From contig JAFVSN010000043.1 of assembly GCA_017503735.1 (NCBI GenBank), positions 1-64,000 of the forward strand: DNA of 64,000 bases, read 5' to 3'. This DNA is from Lachnospiraceae bacterium (GTDB lineage: Bacteria > Bacillota > Clostridia > Lachnospirales > Lachnospiraceae). The translations under genes and the position numbers were made by a program. Positions 9,200 through 19,037 of this stretch are shown here, in pieces (positions within the stretch are counted from its first letter, which is position 1; every line of letters starts with the position of its first letter). The notes beneath the pieces were generated by a model that searched no databases, had not been told where the DNA came from, and was given only the letters and a program-made list of their open reading frames with translations.

Positions 9200-10975
9200 C
9201 TATAGCCCCGCCTTCATTAACGTAGCATTCAGTGTTGCCTGTTCCACAATTGCCTTCTGCATCGCTTCCGGATCCCCTTCTTCCGCTGCCCGGCCCATCC
9301 GCATCTCTATGCTGCTCTGTTTTACCTTCCGTACCGTTTCCGCAAAAGCCTTCATCTTTTGCCCTTCATCCAAATCCCCCAACAAGGTAGTTTGAAACAG
9401 TTCTGCAGCTTTTGCTTGTTCTTCCTTCGTTTCGTAACGGTTTAAGATACGCGCCGGTGTTACCGTCCCCTCCTTTTCGTATTGTTCAAACACTTCCTTT
9501 GCCGCCCCATAGTAGAACTCGTCCGTAAAATCCTCCGCCGTCACAATTCCTTTTACCTTACCGAGTAATGTCGGGTCCGTGGTAAACCATGTAAGCAACA
9601 GCTTCTGGGACGTATAAAGTCCTCCCTCCTGTTTTTGCTTTTTTCGTTCCTTATAAACCGGTTCTTTTTTCTCTTCTCCCGGCATTTCCGCACTTCCGTA
9701 CTGGTTCACCAGACGATTTAACATATCAAAGCTGATTTGATATTCCTTGGCAATGGCTTCCGTATAAGTTCTCCGTTCCAATTCCTCCGTAAACTGTAAC
9801 AGCTTCTTCGCCGTTTCCCGGAAAAACTTTGTCTTCTGTTCCGGATCCGAAAAATCAAACTCACTCTTTAATACATCGATTTCAAAATAAAAACTGTTCC
9901 GGGCATTCTGAATACGCTTTTCATACTCCTCCGCTCCCAGCGCCTTAATAAACTCATCCGGGTCTTTATACGGTTTCATATTGATTACCTTTGCGGAAAT
10001 CCCCGCTGCCCGTAAAATCGGAATTGCACGTAACGCCGCCTTTTGTCCTGCCCCGTCACTGTCATAGGTAATATAAACTTCCTTTACATACCGGGAAATG
10101 AGATTTGCCTGTAACCCCGTAAATGCTGTTCCCAAAGACGCTACCGCATTGGTAAAGCCCGCCTGATGCAGGGAGATTACATCCATGTAACCCTCACACA
10201 ACAAAAAGAAACTCTTTCTGGACTGTCTCGCATAGTTAAGGGCATACAAATTTCTACTCTTATCAAAAATCGTCGTTTCCGGAGAGTTTAAATACTTCGG
10301 TTCTCCTTCTCCCATGACACGACCGCCGAACCCGATGACCTTGCTGTTGCCGTCCATAATCGGAAACATGGCACGATTCCAGAACTTGTCGTACACACCC
10401 CGTTTTTCATCAAAGGTGAACAATCCGCTCTCTTTTAAAATATCATCTTCAAAACCCTGACTCTTTAAATATCGGTACAGCTCTCTGCCGCCCTTGTCGG
10501 AATATCCCAGACCGAATTTTGTAATAGTCTCATCGGATAAGCCACGCTTTTTAAAATAACCGTAGGCGGTCTGTCCCGCATCCTTTTTCATCTGTACATA
10601 ATAAAACTTTGCCGCTTCTTTATTAATATCAAACAAACGCATGCGTCTGTCGGCTTTTCTCTTCGCTTCCGGCGTAAACTCCTCTTCCGGCAGCTTCATT
10701 CCGGCCCGTTCCGCCAAATGTCTTATAGCTTCCGGGAAGGAAAAATTCTCATACTCCATCAAAAAGGTAAAAACATTTCCTCCCACTCCGCAGCCGAAAC
10801 AATGATACATCTGCCGCGAACCGCTGACGGAAAAACTCGGGGTCTTCTCACCGTGAAACGGACAAAGCCCCATATGATTTGAACCTTTTTTCTGTAGTTT
10901 TATATAAGAACCGATGACATCCACAATATCACTGGCGGCTCTTACCTCTTCTACCACTTCATCCGAGTAATACAT
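9200..10975 (-). CDS. dnaG: DNA primase
   Basis: Synthesises RNA primers at the replication fork. 591 residues. CHC2 zinc finger with C38, H41, C59 and C62 (CPFHGEK and [11 protein letters not shown]). The TOPRIM core includes [17 protein letters not shown] near 260 and the acidic [14 protein letters not shown] near 305. The C-terminal helicase-binding region is poorly conserved, as usual. RBS AAAGGAG precedes ATG at 10975. It is separated from dgt by a 186-base folded spacer described separately. Confidence 0.96.
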   Translation of the reverse strand: MYYSDEVVEEVRAASDIVDVIGSYIKLQKKGSNHMGLCPFHGEKTPSFSVSGSRQMYHCFGCGVGGNVFTFLMEYENFSFPEAIRHLAERAGMKLPEEEFTPEAKRKADRRMRLFDINKEAAKFYYVQMKKDAGQTAYGYFKKRGLSDETITKFGLGYSDKGGRELYRYLKSQGFEDDILKESGLFTFDEKRGVYDKFWNRAMFPIMDGNSKVIGFGGRVMGEGEPKYLNSPETTIFDKSRNLYALNYARQSRKSFFLLCEGYMDVISLHQAGFTNAVASLGTAFTGLQANLISRYVKEVYITYDSDGAGQKAALRAIPILRAAGISAKVINMKPYKDPDEFIKALGAEEYEKRIQNARNSFYFEIDVLKSEFDFSDPEQKTKFFRETAKKLLQFTEELERRTYTEAIAKEYQISFDMLNRLVNQYGSAEMPGEEKKEPVYKERKKQKQEGGLYTSQKLLLTWFTTDPTLLGKVKGIVTAEDFTDEFYYGAAKEVFEQYEKEGTVTPARILNRYETKEEQAKAAELFQTTLLGDLDEGQKMKAFAETVRKVKQSSIEMRMGRAAEEGDPEAMQKAIVEQATLNATLMKAGL

Positions 10976-10989
10976 AACGCACTCCTTTA

Positions 10990-11161
10990 TAAATCAAGAC
11001 TCGCTCGCCAAGTCTTGGCGCGGGATTCGGGTTTGCCCGGCAGACACCGTTCCACTCCGAATTCCTGCGCATTCTACACTCCGTTTCGGTCCGTCCAGTA
11101 CCAACGTCCCCCGGACGTTGTGGACCCTGCGGGGCGTGTACCAGTTGCATCATTCCTACAC
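10990..11161 (-). other. Folded spacer between dgt and dnaG (candidate structured leader RNA)
   Basis: The gap is GC-richer than its surroundings and contains four consecutive hairpins. AAGACT/AGTCTT is at 10996-11016. The arm 11018-11030 (GCGCGGGATTCGG) pairs with 11057-11070. CAACGTCC 11102-11109 pairs with 11113-11120 inside GGTCC/GGACC 11088-11126. GTGTA 11136-11140 pairs with TACAC 11157-11161. In the direction of transcription it sits directly before the dnaG ribosome binding site. No T-run follows the stems, so they are not simple terminators. It may be an RNA leader or an inserted repeat element; the sequence alone does not decide. Confidence 0.5.
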
Positions 11162-12169
11162 CTAGTACACACTCCAGCCGTCCGGAATCATAATTTCCGT
11201 ATAAGTTACCGTTGCAAAGCGGTCGGACATTCCTGCAATATAGTCGCACACAACTCTCGAAATCTTCTCGCCGCCTTCTATCATCCGGAGAAATTTCCCC
11301 GGTAAAAGATCTGTATGGTCCATATAGTACTCATACAGTTGCTCTATCATCTTCTCTGCCTTTTTCTCCTCACCCTTTGCCTTCGGGTTGGTATAGACAC
11401 TTTCAAACATATATAACCGGAGATTTATCATGGCTTCTTCCACCGCCGGCGACATACAAATATCCCCCGCCGCTTCGCTGCTGATAATAATATCATGAAT
11501 CAGCGTATTCAACCGTTCCCGCGGGGAATGTCCCAAAATATTGGTATACAGGGTCGGAATATCCTCTTCCCTGATAATCTGTCCCCGGATTGCATCGTCG
11601 ATGTCATGGTTAATATACGCTATTTTATCCGAAAGCCGGACAATCTTTCCTTCCATGGTGGCAGGCTTTCCTTCGGTCTGGTGATTCAGAATTCCGTCCC
11701 GTACTTCCTTCGTAAGATTTAAGCCCTGTCCCTGCTTTTCCAAGCGTTCCACCACACGGATGCTTTGGATATGATGTTCAAAACCGCCTTCACACACCCG
11801 GTCTAAGGCGCGCTCCCCGGCATGTCCGAAGGGAGTATGTCCCAAATCATGGCCCAAAGCAATGGCTTCCGTCAAATCCTCATTGAGACGCAACGCCTTT
11901 GCTATGGTTCTGGCATTTTGGGAAACTTCTAATGTATGGGTGAGACGATTCCGGTAATGGTCGCCTTCCGGTGCCAAAAACACCTGCGTTTTCCCTTTTA
12001 ACCGGCGAAATGCCTTACAATGCAGGATACGATCCCGGTCTCTTTGATACTCCGGACGCAGGTCACACATCTCCTCCGGCACATCCCTCCCCTGTGTCTC
12101 GTCACTGAAGGCTGCCTTCGGGCTGAGATATTCGTGTTCTCTTTGCTCCATTCTTTCGCGAATCGTCAT
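11162..12169 (-). CDS. dgt: Deoxyguanosinetriphosphate triphosphohydrolase-like HD protein
   Basis: HD-domain phosphohydrolase family that splits dNTPs to deoxynucleoside and triphosphate. 335 residues. The metal site is built from RNRLTHTLEVSQNAR (H) near 77, LGHDLGHTPFGHAGERAL (HD) near 107 and RLSDKIAYINHDIDDA (D) near 190. RRLKGKTQVF near 58 is a family hallmark. Two adjacent ATG codons occur; the second, at 12169, is five bases from AGGAGG and preferred. The dgt-dnaG-rpoD order is common in Clostridia. Confidence 0.93.
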   Translation of the reverse strand: MTIRERMEQREHEYLSPKAAFSDETQGRDVPEEMCDLRPEYQRDRDRILHCKAFRRLKGKTQVFLAPEGDHYRNRLTHTLEVSQNARTIAKALRLNEDLTEAIALGHDLGHTPFGHAGERALDRVCEGGFEHHIQSIRVVERLEKQGQGLNLTKEVRDGILNHQTEGKPATMEGKIVRLSDKIAYINHDIDDAIRGQIIREEDIPTLYTNILGHSPRERLNTLIHDIIISSEAAGDICMSPAVEEAMINLRLYMFESVYTNPKAKGEEKKAEKMIEQLYEYYMDHTDLLPGKFLRMIEGGEKISRVVCDYIAGMSDRFATVTYTEIMIPDGWSVY

Positions 12170-12237
12170 CATATCCTCCTTTTCTCTTGCAAAGGTCGCT
12201 TAAAAAATCCCCGTATAAATATAATACGACAAAAAAA

Positions 12238-12277
12238 AGGAAATTCCTTTTCTCTTCCGAAAAGAAATTCCCTTTTT
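12238..12277. terminator. Terminator after glgP
   Basis: GGAAATTCCTTTTC pairs with GAAAAGAAATTCCC around TCTTCC. On the minus strand a T-run follows (TTTTTTTTGTCG), placing it 7 bases after the glgP stop; the opposite side also ends CCCTTTTTTAT, so it could act in both directions. Confidence 0.8.
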
Positions 12278-12283
12278 TATAAT

Positions 12284-14719
12284 TTACATCTCTACCGTCA
12301 CTTTTTCCAAGTGCCAGATATCCTTTACATACTCCTCTATGGTACGGTCGGAAGAGAACTTTCCGCAACAAGCCACATTTAAAATCGCGGATCTTGCCCA
12401 ACCCTCGCGGTCGCGATACTTTGCTTCCACCTGCTTTTGTGCTTCTTCGTAAGCGCGGAAGTCCTTTAAAATGAAGTACTGGTCCACATCTACCAGAGAA
12501 TCATACAGTTCACGGAAGGTCTGCGGATTGCCGGAAGAATACATGCCGTCTACCAAATGGTCTACTACGCGATGAATATCCGCGTCTCTGCCGTAAATCG
12601 CTCTCGGATGATAGCCGCCGTTATTCTCATAGGAAATGACTTCGTCCGCACTGAGACCGAAAATAACCGCATTCTCTCTTCCTACTTCTTCCACAATCTC
12701 TACATTCGCACCGTCCATGGTTCCCAAAGTAAGGGCACCGTTTAACATAAACTTCATGTTACCGGTTCCGGAAGCCTCTTTACTTGCGGTGGAAATCTGC
12801 TCGGAAACATCCGCTGCCGCAAAAATCCACTCCGCATTGGACACGCGGTAGTTTTCGATAAACACAACCTTAATTCTGCCTGCAACAAGCGGGTCGTTGT
12901 TTACAATTTCTCCTACATTGTTAATCAACTTAATAATCGCCTTTGCCCTGCGGTATCCGGCAGAAGCCTTTGCGCCGAAAATAAAGGTACGCGGATAGAA
13001 CTCCATGGTCGGATTTTCTTTCAACTTCTGGTGCAAATACATGACATGCAAAATATTAAGAAGCTGACGTTTGTACTCGTGGAGACGCTTTACCTGCACA
13101 TCAAAGATGGAATTCGGGTCAACATCGATTCCGTTGTGTTCCTTAATATATTTGGTCAGACGAAGCTTATTCTGATACTTAATCTGCATGAACTCTTCTC
13201 TTGCCTTTGCATCGTCCGCATACGGTACCAGTCCCTTTAATACCGGCAAATCCGTAATCCAGCCGTCGCCCACCTTATCCGTTACCCAATCCGCAAGAAG
13301 CGGATTTCCGTGAAGCAGGAAACGACGCTGGGTAATACCGTTGGTCTTATTATTAAACTTCTCCGGCCACAATTCGTAGAAATCACGAAGCTGCTGCTTC
13401 TTTAAAATCTCGGTATGAAGGGCCGCAACACCGTTTACGGAAAAACCGCCTACAATGGCAAGGTTTGCCATACGAACCTGTCCGTCGTACAAAATCGCCA
13501 TCTGCTTAATCTTTTCTCCGTTGCCCGGATATTTTTCTTTTAACATATTCTCAAACTGACGGTTGATTTCTTCAATAATCTGATAAACACGCGGAAGTAA
13601 TGCCTTAAACAAGGAAATCGGCCACTTCTCAAGTGCCTCCGCCATGATAGTATGGTTGGTGTAAGCACAGCACTTTCTTACCACTTCCCATGCTTCATCC
13701 CACTCAAGGAAGTAATCATCCAAAAGGACACGCATAAGCTCCGCCACCGTTACCGTCGGATGGGTGTCATTTAATTGGAAGCAAACCTTCTCGTGAAGAT
13801 TTCTGATGTCGTCATGATTCTTCATATACTTTGCCACCGCACTCTGAATACTTGCGGATACAAAGAAATACTGCTGCTTTAAGCGAAGCTCTTTCCCTGC
13901 CATATGATTATCATTCGGATACAGTACCTCGCAGATGGTTCTTGCAAGATTTTCCTGCTCCACTGCCTTCTGATAATCGCCCTTGTCAAAGGAATCCAGA
14001 TTGAAATTATTAATCGCCTCCGCATCCCAGATACGAAGGGTATTTACCACGTTATTGCCATAACCTACCACCGGAAGGTCATACGGAATTGCCAATACGG
14101 ACTGACAATCCTCCTGAATAAAACGGTCGCGACCGGTTGCCGTATCACGCACCAGCTTTACGTAACCGCCGAACTTTACTTCCACTGCATACTCCGCACG
14201 CTTAATTTCAAACGGGTTGCCGTTCTTTAACCAGTTATCCGGCACTTCCACCTGATAGCCGTTTTCAATCTTCTGCTCGAACATACCGTACTTATAACGA
14301 ATACCGCAGCCGTAGGCCGGATAGCCGAGGCTGGACAAAGAGTCCAGGAAACATGCAGCCAAACGTCCGAGACCACCGTTGCCGAGTGCTGCATCCGGCT
14401 CCGTATCTTCAATGGCATCCGGATCCATTCCCAGCTCAACCAAAGCTTCTCTGATTTCCTTATATGCCTTTAAATTAATCATACTGTTGCCCAAGGCACG
14501 TCCCATCAAAAACTCCATGGAAAGATAATACACGGTCTTGGCATCCTGCTTTTCGTACTGCTTGTGGGTCTCCATCCACATATCCACGATGTAGTCCTTC
14601 ACCGCATAGGCAACCGCCTGAAACAGCTGTACCTGGGATGCATCGTCAATGCTTCTGCGGAATAACACCTTCAAATTGTTTGTGACTTCTTTTTTAAACT
14701 CTTCTTTACAAAACTCCAC
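12284..14719 (-). CDS. glgP: Glycogen/starch phosphorylase
   Basis: PLP enzyme that phosphorolyses alpha-1,4-glucan to glucose 1-phosphate. About 811 residues, normal length. DTEPDAALGNGGLGRLAACFLDS marks the N-terminal active-site region in two parts (DAALGNGGLGRLAACF is the recognisable string), VKRLHEYKRQLLNILHVMYL precedes the PLP site, and EASGTGNMKFMLNGALTLGT contains the PLP lysine. The frame extends upstream to a TTG at 14788, but CGGAGGA seven bases before GTG at 14719 indicates the start. It is monocistronic, with its own promoter and terminator. No other glycogen genes are nearby. Confidence 0.95.
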   Translation of the reverse strand: MEFCKEEFKKEVTNNLKVLFRRSIDDASQVQLFQAVAYAVKDYIVDMWMETHKQYEKQDAKTVYYLSMEFLMGRALGNSMINLKAYKEIREALVELGMDPDAIEDTEPDAALGNGGLGRLAACFLDSLSSLGYPAYGCGIRYKYGMFEQKIENGYQVEVPDNWLKNGNPFEIKRAEYAVEVKFGGYVKLVRDTATGRDRFIQEDCQSVLAIPYDLPVVGYGNNVVNTLRIWDAEAINNFNLDSFDKGDYQKAVEQENLARTICEVLYPNDNHMAGKELRLKQQYFFVSASIQSAVAKYMKNHDDIRNLHEKVCFQLNDTHPTVTVAELMRVLLDDYFLEWDEAWEVVRKCCAYTNHTIMAEALEKWPISLFKALLPRVYQIIEEINRQFENMLKEKYPGNGEKIKQMAILYDGQVRMANLAIVGGFSVNGVAALHTEILKKQQLRDFYELWPEKFNNKTNGITQRRFLLHGNPLLADWVTDKVGDGWITDLPVLKGLVPYADDAKAREEFMQIKYQNKLRLTKYIKEHNGIDVDPNSIFDVQVKRLHEYKRQLLNILHVMYLHQKLKENPTMEFYPRTFIFGAKASAGYRRAKAIIKLINNVGEIVNNDPLVAGRIKVVFIENYRVSNAEWIFAAADVSEQISTASKEASGTGNMKFMLNGALTLGTMDGANVEIVEEVGRENAVIFGLSADEVISYENNGGYHPRAIYGRDADIHRVVDHLVDGMYSSGNPQTFRELYDSLVDVDQYFILKDFRAYEEAQKQVEAKYRDREGWARSAILNVACCGKFSSDRTIEEYVKDIWHLEKVTVEM

Positions 14720-14800
14720 GAATCTGTCCTCCGTTTGATTCCTAATCCAATCTATTACTCTCCCTGTTATCCGGTCCAAACAACCCAATACATTTCATAT

Positions 14801-14828
14801 AGTATACCACAAATTCAAAAAAATACAA
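14801..14828 (-). promoter_or_regulatory. glgP promoter
   Basis: Minus strand TTGTAT, 16 bases, TATACT, about 80 bases before the GTG start. Confidence 0.6.
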
Positions 14829-14845
14829 CCTTTGAACGTGAAAAG

Positions 14846-14877
14846 AATCAGAGACAAGCAAAAACTGCCTCTGATTC
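14846..14877. terminator. Terminator between glgP and the ABC exporter gene
   Basis: GAATCAGAG and CTCTGATTC pair around a 14-base loop. The minus strand continues TTCTTTT after the ABC transporter gene, which stops at 14913; the plus side is also T-rich (CTCTTTTTTGTTTTT). Confidence 0.75.
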
Positions 14878-14912
14878 CGTTCTCTTTTTTGTTTTTACAC
14901 CGATATAATTCC

Positions 14913-16979
14913 TTAGCTACGCAAAATACGGTCCGGTTGTACCCGAAGCGTCAATGCAATGCAAGCCAATGTAGGAAGTAACACAAACAGAATCGACGCT
15001 ACCGCAACATAAACAAACGTCTTTCCCGTAAAAAATGTAACCATCGAAAGCAGAAGAAAACTTCCCACCGTGGATAACACAAAGGATAAAAGCAAAGAGA
15101 CGAATAATATAACCGCTCCTTGCCACAGGGACTCTAATGTCATCATTTTTATCAGCATACCTTCCGATATGCCGTTTGCCTTTAACAGGGCAAACTCCCG
15201 TCTTCTTGCCATAGTCTGACTGATAAACACAGCCGCCATAAGCACAAAGATAATAAACATAATGATGCCTAATACGACATTAGAGGTACTCTGTATTCCG
15301 GCAACGATTTGATCCATGCCGGTTGTATCCTGATAATCGGAACGTGTAATAAACCGATTGTTAATACTGTTGATTTTATCCCGTATAACGCCTATGCCAT
15401 TGTAGTTTTCCGCATAGACCAGATACGCACTGGGACTCCATTCCGTCACATCGCTTCCAAAATTCCCGGTGGCCGCCACCGTCACGTTCTTACGAATCTC
15501 CTCCATCTTCTCAATCGGCATATAAATCACATAATTTCCGTTGATGGAGTACCGGTTTATTACATCATGACTTAAAACGCCGGCCACCTGCAATTCCAGT
15601 TCTGTATATTCACCCATATCATATTCCGCAGGGTACTTTACTCCGTTGGTAACAATTTCACTGCACACTTTCCTTACCGGTACAGAAACCTTAACCCGAA
15701 TCGTAACCGGTCCGTCCGCTTCCGTCACTCCCAGCATTTCTGCCATCTCATGGGAAAGATAGATCTTCTCCTTTGTTTCCGCCACATCAAAGGACTTCTC
15801 AACCTGTTGACCGATTTTTTGATTTTTATGATACGGCTGTACCACAAAATAGGTTTGCTTCTCTGCCTGCAGCGAGAATCGCTGTATATGAGTTCCCTGC
15901 TCCGTCTCTATCTTCACCTCCGATGACAGCATACGGTTCTCATTTACAAGATTAAAGCTTCGAAACTCGTAAAAAGGAGAAATCTCTTCCACACCGTTCA
16001 TGGCCGAAAGTGCAGCAATATCCAAATCCGACATGGCCGGATTCCCGTCCGCATCTCGTACAAGGTCATCGGGTCCCGCCTGATTCACAACAAAAATTTC
16101 CCGCTCCGAGATTTGGTTTAGCATTCCCTTCTGATAATCTTTCAAATAATCCATTACACTGTTAACCAACGAAAAACCGGCAATAGCAACCGCGCAAAAG
16201 AATATGATGATCCCTTTTAATACCTTTCCTTTCTTATAAGAATTCCGAATATAGCGAACCCTTTCTTTCAAACCGTATCGTACCGTTCGGGAACCGCGGG
16301 CCGGTTTTTCTTTCCCATCTTCGATTCTTCCCTTCTCCAACGAGATGGTCCGATTCTTAATCTGATAGACGCAATCTGCCGCATCACACAACTTATCACT
16401 GTGGGTTGCGATTACAACCGTAATCCCCCTCTTTGTCAGACGTTCAAAAATATCAATTATCTTCTGTGTGTTTGTCCGATCCAACGCACTGGTCGGCTCA
16501 TCCGCAAAAATGCAACAAGGTTCCTTTGCTAAAATCGCAGCCAGTGCGGCACGTTGTTGTTCTCCCCCGGAGAGCTGTCCCGGATAGGTTTTGTCCGGGT
16601 CTATGTCAAGATCTACTTCTTCCAACAGCTCCTTTATATGTTCCTTGCCCAGACTTTTCCCTGCCAAAGCCGCAAACTGTATCATGTTTTCCGATATGGT
16701 TAAGGTATCAATCAGGGAACGTTCCTGAAACAAAAACCCGAATTCTTCTCTTGCGAGGCGTCTGCATTCCTCCCGGTTCATTAAATCCAATTTTCTTCCG
16801 TGATATAGATATTCGTAATCCCGATTCGAAGAGAGCAATCCCAGAAAATATAACATGGTCGTTTTTCCGCATCCGCTTTCTCCGGTGATTGCGGTGATTT
16901 TTCCGTCAGGAATCTTAATCTCCGCATTGCAAAAAATCTTTTTGCTGAACTGAACCGAAACATTCCTTAACTGTATCAT
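14913..16979 (-). CDS. ABC transporter with fused ATPase and FtsX-like permease (candidate bacteriocin/peptide exporter)
   Basis: 688 residues. Residues 1-215 are an ABC ATPase of the MacB/LolD type: Walker A ITGESGCGKTTMLYFL near 32, signature YPGQLSGGEQQRAALAAI near 133 and Walker B CCIFADEPTSALD near 156. After a linker comes a transmembrane segment (about 252-275), a long extracytoplasmic region, and three C-terminal helices of an FtsX permease (from about 560). This ATPase-permease fusion resembles exporters filed with lactococcin-972-type bacteriocin systems. The gene begins 26 bases after a small secreted peptide gene and shares its direction, with a two-component system upstream. Peptide export or self-protection is inferred from this context. 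Confidence 0.78.
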   Translation of the reverse strand: MIQLRNVSVQFSKKIFCNAEIKIPDGKITAITGESGCGKTTMLYFLGLLSSNRDYEYLYHGRKLDLMNREECRRLAREEFGFLFQERSLIDTLTISENMIQFAALAGKSLGKEHIKELLEEVDLDIDPDKTYPGQLSGGEQQRAALAAILAKEPCCIFADEPTSALDRTNTQKIIDIFERLTKRGITVVIATHSDKLCDAADCVYQIKNRTISLEKGRIEDGKEKPARGSRTVRYGLKERVRYIRNSYKKGKVLKGIIIFFCAVAIAGFSLVNSVMDYLKDYQKGMLNQISEREIFVVNQAGPDDLVRDADGNPAMSDLDIAALSAMNGVEEISPFYEFRSFNLVNENRMLSSEVKIETEQGTHIQRFSLQAEKQTYFVVQPYHKNQKIGQQVEKSFDVAETKEKIYLSHEMAEMLGVTEADGPVTIRVKVSVPVRKVCSEIVTNGVKYPAEYDMGEYTELELQVAGVLSHDVINRYSINGNYVIYMPIEKMEEIRKNVTVAATGNFGSDVTEWSPSAYLVYAENYNGIGVIRDKINSINNRFITRSDYQDTTGMDQIVAGIQSTSNVVLGIIMFIIFVLMAAVFISQTMARRREFALLKANGISEGMLIKMMTLESLWQGAVILFVSLLLSFVLSTVGSFLLLSMVTFFTGKTFVYVAVASILFVLLPTLACIALTLRVQPDRILRS

Positions 16980-17005
16980 TTTTTACTCCTTCTAACCCCG
17001 ATTAA

Positions 17006-17377
17006 TTAATTGTACAGATAAATTGTACATGTTTCACTGTCAAACGCTATCGATACCCACTGGGTAATCAAGCTGGTGTATGCCGTATATGTTCCTCTTG
17101 CATATCCGTACCCACTGGCCGTGCTGCCACAAGAAAATGCATTCGGCCAATGAGAATATGAGCTGTCCCACCAAACATCCGTACACGTCTTACCGCTGAA
17201 CTTGGCGGAAAGATAAATATACATATCAGTCGCATTGTTACTATGTGCACGACACCAATATTTATAACCGCTCGTCTTGGTAACAGCCGCGGACGCCACC
17301 GCAGGTGTCGCAACCGCAACACAAATTGCCGCCACCGCAGCAATAATCATCGTCTTTATAGATTTTCTCTTTTTCAT
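17006..17377 (-). CDS. Small secreted cysteine-containing protein (candidate bacteriocin or signal)
   Basis: 123 residues. A textbook signal peptide: basic MKKRKSIK, hydrophobic MIIAAVAAICVAVATPAV, and an ASA cleavage site near residue 30. The mature part is about 93 residues, rich in Tyr, Trp, Ser and Thr, with four cysteines (in WCRAHS, KTCTDV, FSCGST and ETCTI) that could form two disulfides. I do not recognise the family; it is not clearly lactococcin 972 itself. AGGAGGGATTACG precedes ATG. It lies immediately upstream of the exporter and downstream of a GHKL/LytTR pair, the usual layout of a regulated secreted peptide. Function is inferred from neighbours only. Confidence 0.72.
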   Translation of the reverse strand: MKKRKSIKTMIIAAVAAICVAVATPAVASAAVTKTSGYKYWCRAHSNNATDMYIYLSAKFSGKTCTDVWWDSSYSHWPNAFSCGSTASGYGYARGTYTAYTSLITQWVSIAFDSETCTIYLYN

Positions 17378-17396
17378 CGTAATCCCTCCTAAACTA

Positions 17397-17500
17397 AAAT
17401 TATACGTTCATAATCTCCTTACGAACACTTTTGGAAAATACAAAAATAAAGAATATTTCGTTCCAATTCAGCAAAAAAAATTCTTTTGTTCCTTCATTTC
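17397..17500 (-). promoter_or_regulatory. Promoter region of the peptide-exporter operon
   Basis: A TATAAT box (complement at 17399-17404) has no good -35 partner, as expected for an activator-dependent promoter. Upstream, GGAACAAAAGAATT and GGAACGAAATATT form an imperfect direct repeat with starts 28 bases apart (complement of 17451-17493), a possible LytTR site. The rest of the gap to 17735 is AT-rich and shows no gene. Confidence 0.4.
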
Positions 17501-17735
17501 ATCTACTATGTTCTGTACCCTTTTTGAAAAGCATCAACCTTTTCCTTTTTTAATCAGCTCTAATAACCATTCCCAATCAATCACCGCTAACATCCTTATA
17601 TCCCCCTTTCTATAGTTTTGCATAATCCCCTTGCATTCCAAGCGTATCATGCCTTATACAGCAATACAAGCCATTTCCCACAAACGACACTTTTTTCCCA
17701 CAAACAACAGAAATGATATAAAAATACGGCAGAAA

Positions 17736-19037
17736 TCACATACAGATTTCTGCCGTAAAACATTTCCCATCACAATGATAGTTCACTATACCGCCATATT
17801 TTTCCACCGCACGTGCCACGTTTTCACTTCCGATTCCATGATTTTTCTTGTCATCTTTCGTGGTATACAAACGGTTATTTTCTATTTTCACTTCATTTGC
17901 CACAGAATTCTTTACCGCCAGATATAAAGTTTCCTCATAACTACCCACAAGTAGCTGTATATAACGTTCCGTCGATTCTCCGATTTGTCCTCCTGCCTCT
18001 ATGGCATTCCTCAGCAAATTGGAAAGAATAATACAAAGATCGTACGCCTCAACCCTTATGTAACCGGGCAATACCCCTTCTACTGTAAACCGGATCCCTT
18101 TCTCCTTTGCCTCCTGTTCTATCCGACTAATAATCGCATCCGCACCGCGATTCCCGGTATAAACTTTTCGTTCATACCGTACCGCTTCTTTTATCATGTT
18201 GTCCACGTAGCTTTTCAAATCAACATTCTCTGCGCCTTCGCAATATGCTTGTAACATCTGCGTATGCGCTGCCATATCATGCCGAAAACGGCGTAGCTCC
18301 TCATCTTTTGCCATAACATCGGCATAATACTCTTTCTGTAGCTGCATATACTTTTCCAATGCCTGATTACGTTCCTGCAACCTGATCTCACGATGCACTA
18401 CAATTCCCTGCCAAATTGCCAACAATGTAAATACAATACATGCTACCGAAACCGATAAACCGGCAGTAGTGGCATCTTCTCCCCATTCCGGATGACGGGA
18501 CATACTTTGTAGCGGTGCCAACATAAAAAACTCACATACCGCAACCGTATACAGCAAAATATATTGCTTTTTATCCAAATATACCCGCGGAACTTCAATC
18601 CCTTTGACTCTCCGCCGGATGCACCATATTCCCATAGGCAACATCGGTGCGCATTGACAAAGCACGCCTAAATAAGGACTGTCGATAATAACGCTTTCCG
18701 TCACTCCCAATATATTCGCCAGTAGGAATGATACACTGACAGAAACAACCGATGCTATAATCACAATAAACGGATACAAACAAAGAAGTGTTCTTTTTTT
18801 CCCGCTCAGCATAAAAAGCGGAATCGCCAACATAGTAAAGAAGCTCATTCCTACAGCGTCTCGCAATCCGAGCCTTTCCAATAACAACAAATGAATGCAT
18901 ACCACAACTACTATGGTGAATATAATCTTACACTTCCTTTTTACAAGAGCAGCGCCAAAAATTGTAATATATACCATTGCTATGTTGATAAACTCTGTTG
19001 CCAGATTCAACAATAAAAGAATTCTGTTTTCCATCAT
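17736..19037 (-). CDS. AgrC-like GHKL sensor histidine kinase
   Basis: 433 residues. About six transmembrane helices occupy residues 1-200. A coiled segment (LQERNQALEKYMQLQKEYY) leads to the phospho-acceptor motif RRFRHDMAAHTQML near 253, the arrangement of AgrC/ComD-type kinases. The ATPase part has an N box CIILSNLLRNAIEAG near 336 and a G box KKNHGIGSENVARAVEKYGG at the end. The start overlaps the stop of the response-regulator gene by four bases (ATGA), so the two are co-translated. It probably senses a peptide; no agrB or agrD homologue is in the window, making the secreted protein at 17006 the nearest candidate ligand. Confidence 0.88.
   Translation of the reverse strand: MMENRILLLLNLATEFINIAMVYITIFGAALVKRKCKIIFTIVVVVCIHLLLLERLGLRDAVGMSFFTMLAIPLFMLSGKKRTLLCLYPFIVIIASVVSVSVSFLLANILGVTESVIIDSPYLGVLCQCAPMLPMGIWCIRRRVKGIEVPRVYLDKKQYILLYTVAVCEFFMLAPLQSMSRHPEWGEDATTAGLSVSVACIVFTLLAIWQGIVVHREIRLQERNQALEKYMQLQKEYYADVMAKDEELRRFRHDMAAHTQMLQAYCEGAENVDLKSYVDNMIKEAVRYERKVYTGNRGADAIISRIEQEAKEKGIRFTVEGVLPGYIRVEAYDLCIILSNLLRNAIEAGGQIGESTERYIQLLVGSYEETLYLAVKNSVANEVKIENNRLYTTKDDKKNHGIGSENVARAVEKYGGIVNYHCDGKCFTAEICM

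Noticed and set aside
10959-11249. Minus-strand reading frame across the dgt-dnaG spacer
   Set aside because: It overlaps the C-terminus of dgt in another frame, lacks a ribosome binding site and is explained by the GC-rich hairpins.
12284-14788. Longer glgP start at TTG 14788
   Set aside because: CGGAGGA before GTG 14719 and family length favour the shorter protein; the extra 23 residues fall in the leader.
17277-17615. Plus-strand frame opposite the secreted peptide gene
   Set aside because: Its first part is the complement of the signal-peptide region, and the peptide gene has a proper ribosome binding site, signal sequence and operon context.
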